A model generated the notes under the pieces. It did no database searches, had not been told where the DNA came from, and worked only from the letters and a program-made list of their open reading frames with translations. Shown piece by piece: positions 1-9,885 of a stretch of 64,000 nucleotides of DNA; the first letter of the stretch is position 1; every line of letters begins with the position of its first letter. Source of the stretch: Cordylochernes scorpioides (taxonomy: Eukaryota > Arthropoda > Arachnida > Pseudoscorpiones > Chernetidae); assembly GCA_030710605.1 (NCBI GenBank), contig CP092886.1, positions 163,478,000 through 163,541,999 of the forward strand, given 5' to 3'. A program made the position numbers and the translations under genes.

Positions 1-149
1 CAGAAAATAATTAATGTAAATCCAAAGTTATATAAATTCAACCCATAGCAAAATAAAACACCATTATTCTTTTTACTTTTATATTTAAAACAATAATAGA
101 ACAACTCGAGAGAAATCGAAAACTATTTTATGACCTAGCTCATGAGTTG

Positions 150-490
150 TGTTTGTCAGCGTTGTTGTCAGTTTAATCTATCGGATGGAAGAGGGTTTAC
201 CATTGATGAGCCAGGCCCTCCCAGTATTCATCAGTGCCCCTATATCGATCAGGTCTACTCTAGTTGTTTTATTTTACCTTCGAGAGAAAAAATCAATGTT
301 GTTGTTGTTGTTGTCGTGTCCAAAGAAGAGTCTCAGATGTCTGAAAAAATCAATAGAAACACTATAAGAGAATGTTAAAAGTAGTTGGATAGCCTGGCTC
401 ATCATTGCGAACCCTCCCAGCGTTTTGTCAGTTTAATCAGCTAAATGAGAAATTTTACAAATGATGAGCCAGACACCCTACCTAATAATT
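150..490. repeat. Foldback family A, fragments
   Basis: Two diverged pieces of the most abundant short repeat in the window, recognisable by the words TTACCATTGATGAGCCAGG and GCCTGGCTCATCATTG in opposite orientation. Fuller copies of this family lie at 6157-6469 and 21664-22033. A (GTT)n stretch at 296-315 leads into a further short repeat, GTGTCCAAAGAAGAGTCTCA, that recurs near 6010 and 36050. Confidence 0.6.
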
Positions 491-672
491 GTTATAGCTA
501 TTGTTGTTTAGAAGTAAACAAGAGTACTTAGTTCTGTGATTGTAATACAGATTTTATCTCTTTTTGAAATATAAATTGATGGTACTAAGTATGATGCTAT
601 TGACGATGAAGTGTATTGCAGGTTGGACAGTATCAAAAGATTTTACAAAAGGCTTTACACTTATATATATTC

Positions 673-1071
673 AATTAAAAAGGCATATATTGGATCAAAA
701 AATTATTTATTTTACCAATATTTAGTTGGCTGAACGCCAACCTTTATCAAGGTGTTATAACATTTTAAAGTGTGTCAACAACAAACTCAGCGCCACATAA
801 CGTCAACATCATTAAGAGTTTTTAAAAATAGTTTGTTATATTCAATGGGGAGAAAAAAAATTGATATATATATTTATATTAAGGACAAAATAATTTTTGT
901 AAAATATGGGTGTGAATATTTTGAAACCTTAATGCTGTTGCGTTATGTGGCGCTGAGTTTGTTGTTGACACACTTTAAAATGTTATAACACCTTGATAAA
1001 GGTTGGCGTTCAGCCAACTTAAATATTGGTAAAATAAATGATATATTGATCCAATATATGCCTTTTTAATT
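673..1071. repeat. Palindromic repeat family C, long hairpin
   Basis: The outer ends read AAAAAGGCATATATTGGATC and its reverse complement, and the arms stay complementary for about 150 bases, through AACGCCAACCTTTATCAAGG and CAGCGCCACATAAC. A spacer of roughly 100 bases separates them. Each arm contains CCTTGATAAAGG, a GC-rich hairpin, then GAAATATTGG or a variant, which resembles a decayed hammerhead core. Other copies are at 1722-1877, 2691-2835 and 17630-17950. Confidence 0.8.
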
Positions 1072-1117
1072 AAAGATTTATCTATGTATTGCTCTATTTT
1101 CAAAACTTATATATATG

Positions 1118-1240
1118 AAAATTAGAAACTATTTTAGACGCGCGTAAGATTCTTTTTGAAATTAAACAATTTCTACTGCCCTTACTGCAATAGAAAAATT
1201 TCAAAAAGAATCTTACGCATCTAAAATAGTTTCTAATTTT
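1118..1240. repeat. Foldback family A, short hairpin copy
   Basis: Arms of about 44 bases (AAAATTAGAAACTATTTTAG against CTAAAATAGTTTCTAATTTT) enclose a short loop that holds TTTCTACTGCCCTTACTGCA. It is followed by ACAGATGGCGCGCTAAGTGC, the usual outer flank of this family. Confidence 0.75.
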
Positions 1241-1320
1241 CATAACAGATGGCGCGCTAAGTGCATCGTAATATACTTATATATTTTGAAGATTTGGCAA
1301 TCCATAATTAAAATTATATT

Positions 1321-1578
1321 TAAAAAAGATGCATATATTGAATTTCTAATTATTTTATTGTTCCAATATTTCGAGGGGCAACTCGCCTCTCTTTATCGAG
1401 GATGTTTATGTTTTTCACTAGAACATTCTTTCATTGGCCTTGTAGAACAAGAGTGGTGTACGCGTGCGCGCATGTTCTACTGAAAAACACAAACATCCTC
1501 GATAAAGAGAGGCGAGTTCCCCCTCGAAATATTGGAACAATAAAATAATTAGAAATCCAATATATGCATATTTTTTAA
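1321..1578. repeat. Palindromic repeat family D2
   Basis: Inverted arms of about 110 bases run from GATGCATATATTGAATTTCT through CGCCTCTCTTTATCGAGGAT, around an asymmetric centre at about 1430-1475. The arm contains CTCGATAAAGAGAGGC followed by CCCCTCGAAATATTGG, a hammerhead-like arrangement with a changed core. A half copy lies at 21365-21515. Confidence 0.75.
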
Positions 1579-1721
1579 ATACTTATATATATATATTATG
1601 GAAGCTTTCAGGCACGACCTTCAGCTTGATATAAATAGTTGTCATTACTATGTTTTAAGTTAAAAAAAAAAAGAATATCATGGGCAAAGATAGAAATTTC
1701 TAATTAAATATATAAATCTTT

Positions 1722-1877
1722 AACTAAAAAGCAATATATTGAATCAAAAAATAATTTATTTAACCAATATTTCATTTGTTGACATAAATATGTTATACAT
1801 TGAAAAAGGTTGCCGTTCAGCCAGCTGAAATATTGGTAAAATAAATTAATTTACTCCAATATATGCCTTTTTAATTA
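1722..1877. repeat. Palindromic repeat family C, short copy
   Basis: The arm sequence CAATATATTGAATC with AACCAATATTTCA faces TATTGGTAAAATAAATT with CCAATATATGCC. The centre is reduced compared with 673-1071. Confidence 0.6.
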
Positions 1878-1937
1878 AGGATCTATTTATGGATTGCTCT
1901 ATTTAAATATATATAAATAATATAAATATAAACAAAG

Positions 1938-2500
1938 AAGGCATTTACTGACCACGAGCACATGTGCTTTTTAGATGGCAGAGCGCCATCTAGTGGAGCA
2001 AAAATGAACTAAACGTTTATTTAGCTTGCTCCGTGATATTTGGTCAACCCAATTTCTTTATAAATCAAGAAAAGCCATCCACGAACGCGTTTCGCGCTGT
2101 TGGCGCTCGTCAGCGTGGAGTAGTCTGTAATCACTGCGACCAAAAAGATTTTTGGTCCCAGAGGCTTCTTGAGAAATCCAGAAATGGGTATTTAAGGCCA
2201 AATTTGCGTAAAAACGCTTAACACATGAAAAAAACAATAGAAGAAAATAAAATATAAGTGGGTCAGGTGTTGATATTAAAAATAAAGAAATAAAAATTTG
2301 GTTATCCAAATATCACGGAGCAAGCTAAATAAACGTTTAGTTTATTTTTGCTCCACTAGATGGCGCTTTGCCATCTAAAAAAACACATGTGCTCATGGTC
2401 AGGAGATGCCTTCTTTATTTTTAATATCAACACCTGACCCGATTATCTTTCATTTTTTTCTATTGTTTTTTCATATACACATAAGTATATAAATGTATAA
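1938..2500. repeat. Hammerhead repeat family E, two units head to head
   Basis: A minus-oriented unit (1938-2290) is followed by a plus-oriented partial unit (2290-2500). Each carries the family words AGATGGCGCTTTGCCATCT (or variants), ACACATGTGCTC and ATATCAACACCTGACC. The minus unit contains a hammerhead ribozyme at 2079-2118. Other copies are at 9700-10480 and 27600-28012. Confidence 0.8.
2079..2118 (-). ncRNA. Hammerhead ribozyme, family E copy 1
   Basis: Read on the minus strand: stem I CCACG/CGTGG, core CTGACGA, stem II GCGC/GCGC with loop CAACA, then GAAA, then the self-complementary ACGCGT as a loopless stem III, then T as the cleavage-site base, then the second strand of stem I. All invariant hammerhead positions are present. 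A loopless stem III is expected to work mainly as a dimer, as is known for very short stem III hammerheads. Activity is inferred, not seen. Confidence 0.75.
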
Positions 2501-2690
2501 CGATATGTGTACGCGAGTTAAATGAGTAAGAAGAAATACGCAATGAAATCATGAAGATAGATAGAGGTTTAAATATAAAGCAATAATGCGCCATCTATAT
2601 CTAGGTAATGAAAGCATTAAAGCTCGAATGTTTCTTTTAAACATAAAACAAACATTTTGAAAATAGAGCAATCCATAGATAAATCTTTGA

Positions 2691-2835
2691 ATAAAAAGGC
2701 ATATATTGGATCAAAATATCATTTATTTTTACCAATATTTCAAATGCTTTAAAATGTTATAATACCTTGATAAAGGTTGGCGTTCAGCCAATTGAAATAT
2801 TGGTAAAATAAATGATATTTTGATCCAATATATGC
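2691..2835. repeat. Palindromic repeat family C, short copy
   Basis: TAAAAAGGCATATATTGGATC at the left faces GATCCAATATATGCCTTTTT at the right. The inner part holds CCTTGATAAAGGTTGGCG once only. Confidence 0.7.
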
Positions 2836-2869
2836 CTTTTTATTTAAATAAAACAAACATCTACTGTTT

Positions 2870-2965
2870 TATTTAATCAATAAGGAATCAAGGGTTTCGT
2901 TTCTTATTTCTTTTATTTTTTAAGCTTTCGAGCCAACATGCTCTTCAACACGGAGATCCTGAATT
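2870..2965 (-). repeat. Half copy of a Penelope-like terminal repeat with a hammerhead-like core
   Basis: The minus strand reads TGAAGAGC, a loop, GCTCGAAAGCTT and then an A-rich stretch. The same layout (pairing strands around a loop, then CGAAAGCTT) occurs in the terminal parts of the palindromes at 24779-25000 and 25826-27573. The copy is decayed. Confidence 0.4.
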
Positions 2966-3127
2966 ACAACTACACGTGGCGTGATGGCTTATTGATTAAA
3001 TCTAAGTGTAGATATAGAGAAGAATATGATGCACTAGCGCGCCATCTGTTATCAAAATTCGAAACTATTTTAAAATCGTAAGATTCTTTTTTGAAATTAA
3101 ACAATTTCTACTGTCCTATATTTATAA

Positions 3128-3465
3128 CTAGCCGAATGACACGGGCAACGCCCGGGTTTTACCCGATTAAATGCTTTTATTCAAATACTATACGTTACAA
3201 TTATAAATTGGCGCCGTGGATGTCATTCTTGTATAATATATAAATGAGTTTTAAAAATTGTAAAAAAAAAAAAAAGAAAAATGCATCGGCCGGGAATCGA
3301 ACCCGGGCCGCCCGCGTGGCAGGAGAGCATTCTACCACTGAACCACCGATGGTTATGAGAAATTGCCATATTTGGGTATTTATTCCATTCACAAAGCAAA
3401 ACGGTGACAGAATTAAGAATTGTTGCTTGATTATGACGCTGATAACTGTATATTTAATTGTATGT
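3128..3465 (-). mobile_element. Helitron 3' part carrying a tRNA-Gly
   Basis: On the minus strand the element ends in a GC hairpin, then a short spacer ATTCGG, then CTAG followed by T. This is the classical Helitron terminus (hairpin, CTRR end, insertion next to T). The subterminal sequence, including AATTTATAATTGTAACG, is shared with the Helitrons ending at 18877, 38821, 40171 and 63422. The 5' end is not recognisable; 3400-3460 resembles sequence near 63775-63850, inside the Helitron at the window's end. Confidence 0.75.
3282..3352 (-). tRNA. tRNA-Gly (GCC), Helitron-borne copy 1
   Basis: 71 bases fold as a cloverleaf, with A-box TGGTTCAGTGG, B-box GGTTCGATTCC, anticodon loop CTGCCAC and a run of T directly downstream as terminator. 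Two defects are visible: position 1 is C opposite C72, and one pair of the anticodon stem is T opposite C. The position-1 change is shared with the copy at 40314-40384, so both come from one altered ancestor. It is probably a mobile passenger or pseudogene, although transcription cannot be excluded. Confidence 0.85.
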
Positions 3466-3724
3466 AATTTTACTGTCCTCAAAGCTTATGTCCATAGTTC
3501 TTCTAAAATACCCATTCCAAGAGTCTACTAACAGTATCACTATAAAAGGAAGTTCCGAAAATGCAATATAACAGCGGTATGGTAGATTAAACTGGCGACA
3601 CCGCTGGGAGGGTTCACCACTGATGAGCCAGACCCTCCCCTTAATTTTTCCATTGCAGTAAGGGCAGTAGAAATTGTTTAATTTCAAAAAAGAATCTTAC
3701 TCCTTTAAAATAGTTTCGAACAGA

Positions 3725-3870
3725 GAAGAATCTTTATTCGGCTGTCTTTACTGCGATGATCGGCGGAACTTGTGGGAGGGTTCACCACTGATGAGCCAAG
3801 CCCTTCCAATATTTATTCATCTCAGTAAGGATAGTAGAAGTTTGTTTTGTTATGTTTTAAAGAAACATTG
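3725..3870. repeat. Foldback family A, fragment
   Basis: Contains GGGAGGGTTCACCACTGATG with the downstream AGTAAGGATAGTAGAAGTTTG typical of a subgroup that also occurs at 44565-45115. Confidence 0.55.
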
Positions 3871-3930
3871 AGTTTAAATGCTTTCATTTCCTGTATATAG
3901 ATCGAGGCTGCCTGTCGACATTCATATTTC

Positions 3931-4170
3931 TTTAAAAAAAGAAACACTTCGGCCAGAAAAGTTTTATTTTCTCGATGTTTCGACAAAAATATTTTGTCCT
4001 CGTCAGGAAAAATAAAAATAAAGGATTTGGCAAGGCGTTATAAATGTTATATATTTTTAATACCTTGACCCAAATCCTTTATTTTTATATTTCCTGATAA
4101 GGAAAAAAATATTTTTGTCGAAACGTCGAGTAAAATTAACTTTTTCTGGATGAAGTGTTTCTTATTTTAA
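3931..4170. repeat. Palindromic repeat family B, hairpin with hammerhead-like arms
   Basis: The arms start with AAGAAACACTTCGGCCAGAA and its complement and meet near 4050. The left arm on the minus strand and the right arm on the plus strand each hold a hammerhead-like core (CTGACGA or a variant, a GACAAAA/TTTTGTC helix, then GAAACATC or GAAACGTC). Related copies: 15668-15915, 18925-19063, 61100-61352. Confidence 0.75.
3971..4006 (-). ncRNA. Hammerhead-like motif in family B
   Basis: The minus strand reads CTGACGAG, then GACAAAA and TTTTTGTC as stem II, then GAAACATCGAG. One base between the core and stem II would have to bulge, and stem I pairs poorly, so this is a relative or decayed form of a hammerhead. 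Confidence 0.4.
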
Positions 4171-4174
4171 GAAA

Positions 4175-5090
4175 CACCATGAAATATACCAATAAATATC
4201 AAATTGAATTTGTGTGAAAATATTTGTTATCTTTTATTTAAACATAAAATTACATAATTTCTTTTAAATTCACACTTCCTCTATTTCACAACACCACTTT
4301 CTGAATAACAACTCCATCGCAATATTTTATTTGGTCAAATAGAGAACCCGGAATAGATGATTGATTATTTACAGGTTGGGTGTGCAGGTATCAATTTACA
4401 AAAGTCAGCTATCACGCCACCCTTTAGCTCTATTTATAGATTTTAGGGTTTTTTTACCTATTTGTATTTTGTTTAATAACCTAATAACCCTCTTTATATA
4501 TAATAATTTTAAAAACTTCATTATTTTAATCGACTTTAATGTTTAAATATATCTATTTACTCACAGACAATATATTTAATATTTAGGGGATAGAAGAGAA
4601 AAAAATACTGGGCCTTCTGATATGATCGGCTGCTTTATTTTAAACTAAATTCAAGAACAATTAAAACGCTCAGATCGATTTCAAAATCGATTATTATTAT
4701 CTCTATATACACAATTAACCTTCACATGTGTGTAAATAATAGAGAATTGAAAAAAGAGAGAAATAATGTGCATTAAACCTGTGGTATTTATTCAGCGTGT
4801 CTTGACGTAAATAACAAAACTTCCTGAAAGGTTCGGATCAATATATACCGCTTAGATCTTATTGAGGTTATCCTTTATGTTTTTATCTCTATTATTTACC
4901 CAAAATATTTAATGTAAATTTACATAATATATTATACCCAATCTAGACATTCTTTTTAAAATGTTAAACTAAACACTTCCGGGAAAAAATATTTTCGAAA
5001 ATTTCGATTTTTTGACCAAATATGTAAGTATTGATCAATGAAATGACTAACATAATGGAAGAAAATATAAGAAAGAATGAAAGAAGTCGT
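4175..5090. other. AT-rich stretch without recognisable feature
   Basis: No open frame, inverted repeat or repeat family seen elsewhere in the window could be recognised on either strand. Confidence 0.5.
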
Positions 5091-5094
5091 TAAA

Positions 5095-5260
5095 AAGAGT
5101 TTGAAAAGCGGGACCTACCTTGGTGGACACCGCTTCAGACGTAATCGACTCCGGCCGTATGATTCCGCCTGCGCAGCCGCGATGGAGTTGCCCCCTCCTT
5201 TCATAACCTTCCATCTATATAAGATACTGACTTCCACCAATCACATTTATAGTAGCTAGA
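5095..5260. promoter_or_regulatory. GC-richer patch with a TATA-like box
   Basis: GC-richer sequence with GCCTGCGCAGCCGCGATGG at about 5167-5185, which resembles an NRF1-type site, and TATATAAG at 5216-5223, roughly 30 bases downstream of the GC-rich part. No gene can be recognised next to it. It may equally be an unidentified old repeat. Confidence 0.15.
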
Positions 5261-5324
5261 GCCAATCACACTGTAGTCTATTAAGATAAAAAAAATCCAG
5301 ATAATTCAACTGAGAGTTTCTGAT

Positions 5325-5815
5325 AACATACGCCATCTATCGGAATAAATATTAACTAATCAGTTGCACGATCAGGATATGCTTTTTTATTAATATTTAT
5401 CAATATTATACTATTTTTCACTATATTTTATATTTATTATAAAGGCCAATTACTCTTATGAAATTTAGAGATATCTAAAATGAATTCAATGAAGAATCAT
5501 ATGCATTTTAAAAAGAAGAATTATTGCAACTTTTTAACGATAATTTTAAAGATAAAAATGTATTAAATTTTCAATTGTTTATAACAGACATTAGTCATTT
5601 TGTAACTAAAGAAATATCTAGGTTGAATTTCGAGTATTTCTCAGCTACTCTTTAAAAATATTGGATTGAAGAGATTTTGGATTTTTTGACATTCTTTAAG
5701 GGATATATGATTATATTTCTTGGTCCTGTGCTAAAAATCAAGTTTCGGAGTGTAAATAATGTCGAATAATTTACAATATCTTTCAATATAGATATAGGTG
5801 TCCCTGCAATGACAC
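5325..5815. other. Family D terminal fragment, then unassigned AT-rich DNA
   Basis: 5325-5395 contains CGCCATCTATCGGAATAAAT and GTTGCACGATCAGG, the end of the hammerhead repeat family best seen at 62262-62600. From 5400 to 5815 nothing was recognised. Confidence 0.5.
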
Positions 5816-6000
5816 CAGCTTAAACACCTTTTTGGTTAATTCGACCGATATCATAACCCCTCTCGTAGGATGTTATGAAATCGAAGCCTCCCCCTATACT
5901 GATGAGGGCCATAGCCCGAAACCGTCATATATTGGTTTGCGTTTTGTCTGAATTTTATAAATCTGGTGTTGTGGCTCATTTTTTCCTTATCATCACTAGT
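5815..6000 (+). repeat. Hammerhead repeat family R, copy 1
   Basis: Shares TAGGATGTTATGAAATCGAA, the hammerhead region, TTTTGTCTGAATTT and GGTGTTGTGGCTCATT with copies at 13600-13760 and 34190-34360. The three copies are colinear over about 170 bases. Confidence 0.75.
5893..5935 (+). ncRNA. Hammerhead ribozyme, family R, decayed copy
   Basis: Core CTGATGA, stem II GGGC/GCCC with loop CATA, and GAAA are intact. Stem I (CCTATA against TATTGG) has one mismatch, and the short stem III seen in the other two copies is lost. Probably inactive. Confidence 0.5.
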
Positions 6001-6156
6001 ATGTTGTTGTTGTTGTGTCCAAAGAATAGTCTCAGATGTCTCCATTCATCTCCATCACAGCAGCAGCAATATCATCACTAGTATAGTTTTATATAGTTAT
6101 AGTCTAGTTATATATATAACAAAAGATTTATAATATGATGCACTAGCGCACCATCT

Positions 6157-6469
6157 GTTATCAAAATTCAAAACTATTTTAAAGGCGTAAGATTCTTTTC
6201 GATATTAAATAATTTCTACTGCCCTCACTGCAATGGAAAAATTAATGAGAGTGCCTGGCTCATCAGTGGTGAACCCTCTCAGCGGTTTCGCCAGTTTAAT
6301 CTACCAAATATAACAGCGGTATGGTATATTAAACTGGCGAAACCGCTGAGAGGGTTCACCACTGATGAGCCAGACCCTCTCATTAATTTTTCCATTGCAG
6401 TAAGGGCAGTAGAAATTATTTAATATCAAAAAGAATCTTACGCCTTTAAAATAGTTTTGAATTTTGATA
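6157..6469. repeat. Foldback family A, complete palindromic copy
   Basis: Arms of about 145 bases face each other across a short centre near 6303-6323. They begin with GTTATCAAAATTCAAAACT and include TTTCTACTGCCCTCACTGCA, CTGGCTCATCAGTGGTGAAC and GGTTTCGCCAGTTTAATC. The left outer flank is GATGCACTAGCGCACCATCT. No protein is encoded, so any mobility would depend on an enzyme made elsewhere. Confidence 0.85.
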
Positions 6470-6627
6470 CCAAAAGATACACCTCTCTTTATAATTATGC
6501 ATTAATCAAATGCATTATGTTCATCACCCTAATAATAAAACCATCACTAGCATAGTTTTATTATTAGGGTGATAAACATAGTGAATGTGATTAATGCATA
6601 ATTATAAAGAGATATGTATCTTTTGTT
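6470..6627. repeat. Palindromic MITE-like repeat
   Basis: Arms of about 70 bases (CAAAAGATACACCTCTCTTT against AAAGAGATATGTATCTTTTG, continuing through ATAATTATGCATTAATC) enclose a tiny loop around 6545. It abuts foldback A on the left and a Helitron 3' end on the right. A fragment of similar sequence lies at 34370-34450. Confidence 0.75.
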
Positions 6628-6647
6628 ATATATATAACTAGACGAAT

Positions 6648-7964
6648 GACCCGGCTTCGCCCGAGAATTCTACCGAGTGCAATTTCCTTCATATTGAAAT
6701 TACATCAATAATCTTCTTCTTCTTTCTTATCTCTACTCAATAATATTAGGGTGTCAAGTTGTAAAGCTTGAGACTTTTGATGGTGTCTGTTGGGTGAAGT
6801 AGAATGCGTCTGCCTTTGTCATTAAGACTGGGAGCACTACTCAGTGGCAGGCCGAATTAGCTCCAAAAGAAATGGCCGCCTCTGACATGAGGAACAGACG
6901 TCATGTGCAGCCGCTCCTAACATGAAGTACAAACGCTGCCCATCCTGTATGCCTGGATTAGGAGCCCTTACAGGGTACTATCAGCCAGGCCAGCTGAGCC
7001 CAGGTTTTTTAGTGAGCTTGTTACTGTTCCCCGTCCCCCTTTTTCATCTGGGCTTGGGACCGGCAAATGCGGAGTTACACATAACGATAATAAATAGTAG
7101 AAGTGCCATAGAATAGTAATACAGAATTAACACATAAACAACAGACAAAAAGTGTGTGTGATGGCAAAAATTGTATTATATTAGTGTTTAGGTATTTGAT
7201 ATAATTATTTTTTTTTTTTTGCAATCCATATTTAGTTGTTTCAAAATCAATATAGTTTAAATAGATGGCAGTTTTTCCACCCAAACCCCGAGGTACCCGC
7301 CCCAGCGCATTAACCCTTGAAAATCCCTGAGTTGAGTGAGTGACTGCGATGGATCTTTTCAGTAAGAATAAGAAAATATAGGTTCATAGAAAAAATTAAT
7401 TCAAAATACAGGCATGTAATTACTTTTTCTGTAAAAAATAAAAGAGCACATGGAAATTAGGCAAACATATGTGTTTGCTAATGACTGCGACTGCAGTTTC
7501 AACATTTTTTTTATATTAAAAAAACAAAGGCCAGAACAATAATTAATAAAAATACGAAAGCCATCATTTACATACAGTAACGCTAATTTTGTAATTTTTA
7601 AAAATTGCATTGTGTGCACTTACCGTAACTTAGTAATATAAATTTCTCTCCCAATACTTTTGTAAAAAAGTAACACTTGTATAAAAAGGTATTTAAAAAA
7701 ATAAGCAACCAACTTGATAAAAAATGCAGAACGCTCATTGGTCGCTTAATTGGCCTGGTGTTGTTACTTCGCCTCGTATTTACTCGGCGTAAAAAAAAAG
7801 TTCTTCAAATAAAAAAAATACCCAAAATAACTAATCAAAATGTAGCCGAAAATTTTCCTCAGGTTTATAAAAAGCGACATGCAAAACTTGATACCAATTG
7901 GTTCAGTAGTTTGTGAGTTTATCGCGAAACAGACAACAGACATTGACTTTTATATATAAGAAGA
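6648..7964 (-). mobile_element. Non-autonomous Helitron
   Basis: On the minus strand the left terminus reads TCTTCTTATATATAAAAGTC followed by AATGTCTGTTGTCTGTTTCG. The 3' terminus has the GC hairpin CGGGCGAAGCCGGG, then TCATTCGT and CTAG followed by T. No replicase is encoded. It contains a copy of repeat family X (6715-7085). The central part (7290-7900) is unassigned. Confidence 0.65.
6715..7085 (+). repeat. Interspersed repeat family X, copy 1
   Basis: Contains TTAAGACTGGGAGCACTACT, TGGCAGGCCGAATTAGCTCC and GGTACTATCAGCCAGGCCAG, shared with 16430-16745 (plus) and 19700-20065 (minus). The minus copy ends in an A-rich tail, so the family looks like the 3' end of a retrotransposon or a SINE. 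The class is unresolved. Confidence 0.7.
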
Positions 7965-8755
7965 TTTATTTCAAATATTTCTTAAAATTTGTTTTTAATA
8001 AACCCACAAACGCCCACACAAAAAACATAACTCCAAGAATAAACAAAAAGTTCACAATGCTCGCCGCGTAGAAGATGAGACAGAGTTTTCCGAGGAATAG
8101 CCAATCCGGAAGAAAGCTTCGAAATGCTAGATATTAGATTTCATATTACTACAACGTCGGTAAAAAATTATAATCAGTGAAAGTAGATTGTATATATCCG
8201 CTTGTAAAGCAAATTAAATTTATTCGCATCGATTTTTACTGGAATTTCTTCTTCTGATTTTCAAATCTAGATATTATGAACATTTTTTTTAACCCAGTGA
8301 TTCAGTAATGAAATCGAATTTCAAAATTAAGGATTAGTGATGGTGTCGTCCTCAATTCATAGACATTTCACTCGACATCTGATTTGTCGATATCACTTGA
8401 TCTGGCCTTCGACACAATATTTTATAGACAATAACGACTATACTGTATATACATTTTGTACCGTGATTATAATTTATGTTATAATTATATTACCCCTGTA
8501 ATTTATCAAAGAAATAACCATTTTAATTCAGGTCCTATCCTACACCACCACTGACTCCATCTAGCATTTGTCGACATCGGTCACGTGACATAGCTGATCA
8601 CTCGACACACCATCCAATGACTAAGGAGGCACCTAGTTATAAGCGGATTTTCAAATTTGTAACTTTGTATCGTCCCCCCATTATTCGAAACCAGTTTAAT
8701 GACCTTTGTCGAGCGCTCTTCGTAAGTAGTATTGGTATTATATATATAACAGACG
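7965..8755. other. No recognisable feature
   Basis: Unique-looking AT-rich DNA; no family shared with the rest of the window was noticed and no credible coding frame was seen. Confidence 0.4.
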
Positions 8756-9015
8756 ATCGGCAACATCAAAGACATTCCACTTCCTTAAGTTTCATCCATG
8801 AACATGTATATATGCACTCATAGACAAAAGGAAGTGGAATGTTTTTAATGTCGCCGATCGTATGCTTTTTTTAAGGAGACAGAGGCAATTTTGTTCACAC
8901 TTGGTTATCTCGTGTGTCTCCAATGAAGATCACTGTGTATCAAATATCTTTCAGAGTTATTGTCTGAACCCCAATACACTTGTTAAAAGGCACAACTTCT
9001 TTAAGCTTTGTCCAA
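8755..9015. repeat. Tc1/mariner-like MITE copies, inverted and interrupted by a Helitron
   Basis: A minus-oriented end (ATTCCACTTCCTTAAGTTTC at about 8770) faces a plus-oriented copy that starts CACTCATAGACAAAAGGAAG and continues to TTTAAGCTTTGTCCAA, where a Helitron is inserted at 9016. Intact relatives are at 17062-17267 and 20713-20880. Confidence 0.65.
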
Positions 9016-9677
9016 TCTATATATATAATTGCCTTATTCTGTCTGAAGCTCACGGATAGAATGCGCGCCCATTGGCTGCCGGCGAACACGGGTCCTCCCT
9101 GCCCCCCTCTAGACAACCCTGTTATCAGCTGTGTGATACATACACCTGTCTATAGCGGCCATTCTAGACAACCCTGTTATCAGCAGTGTGTTACATCCAC
9201 CTGTCTATACAGACCACCCTGTCTATAGCGACCACTGACCACCCTGCCTATAGCGACTACTCTAGATAACCCTGTTATCAGCTGTGTGATACATACACCT
9301 GTCTATAGCGGCCACTCTAGACAACCCTGTTATCAGCTGTGTGATACATCCACCTGTCAATACAGTCCACCCTGTCTATAGCGGTCACTTTAGGCAACCC
9401 TGTTATCATCAGTGTGTTACATTCACCTGTCTATACAGACCACCCTGTCTATAGCGGTCACCTTAGGCAACCCTGTTATCAGCAGTGTGATACATACACC
9501 TGTCTATACAGACCACCCTGTCTATAGCGGCCACTCTAGACAACCCTGTTATCAGCTGTGTGATACATACACCTGTCTATACAGACCACCCTGTCTATAG
9601 CGACCACCCAAGACAACGTTTTTAAAATATATTCGCACTCGGGTAAAACCCGGGCGTTGCCCGGGCCATTCGTCTAG
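9016..9677 (+). mobile_element. Non-autonomous Helitron carrying a minisatellite
   Basis: The 5' end TCTATATATATAATTGCC follows A. The 3' end has a GC hairpin, then CCATTCGT and CTAG followed by T. At 662 bp both termini fit the Helitron consensus. The interior is a tandem repeat (9090-9615) and no protein is encoded. It landed inside a Tc1-like MITE. Confidence 0.8.
9090..9615. repeat. Minisatellite with two unit types inside a Helitron
   Basis: Units built from ACAACCCTGTTATCAGCTGT, GTGATACATACACCTGTC and, in the longer type, TATACAGACCACCCTGTC. The short unit is about 55 bases and the long unit about 73, and they alternate irregularly. Confidence 0.85.
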
Positions 9678-9845
9678 TCTATATATATTTGACTAAAAAT
9701 AAAAAAGGCATCTCCTGACCACGAGCACATGTGCTTTTTATATGGCAGAGCGCCATCTAGTGGAGCAAAAATAAACTAAACGTTTATTTAGCTTTCTCCG
9801 TGATATTTGGCCAACCCAATTTCTTGATTTATCAAGAAAAGACAT

Positions 9846-9885
9846 CCACGAACGCGTTTCGCACTGTTGGCGCTCGTCAGCGTTG
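9846..9885 (-). ncRNA. Hammerhead ribozyme, family E copy 2
   Basis: Minus strand: core CTGACGA, stem II region GCGC with loop CAACA then GTGC, GAAA, ACGCGT, then T. Stem I is CAACG against CGTGG and stem II GCGC against GTGC, so each has one weak or mismatched pair. Partly decayed. Confidence 0.6.

Larger units (their letters stand above)
3025..3720. repeat. Foldback family A copy interrupted by a Helitron
   Basis: The left part (3025-3115) runs from GATGCACTAGCGCGCCATCT to TTTCTACTGTCC. The right part (3466-3720) runs from ACTGTCCTCAAAGCTTATG to AAAATAGTTTCGAA. The Helitron end and tRNA-Gly lie between. ACTGTCC occurs at both junctions; since Helitrons make no target duplication, this may be chance or a sign of another event. 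Confidence 0.6.

Noticed and set aside
3201-3482. Frames of 93-95 residues across the tRNA-Gly
   Set aside because: They are shadows of a tRNA and a Helitron tail.
6157-6469. Standard hammerhead ribozyme in foldback A
   Set aside because: CTGATGAG and GAAAC are present but in permuted order, and no NUH cleavage site with closed stems I and III could be found.
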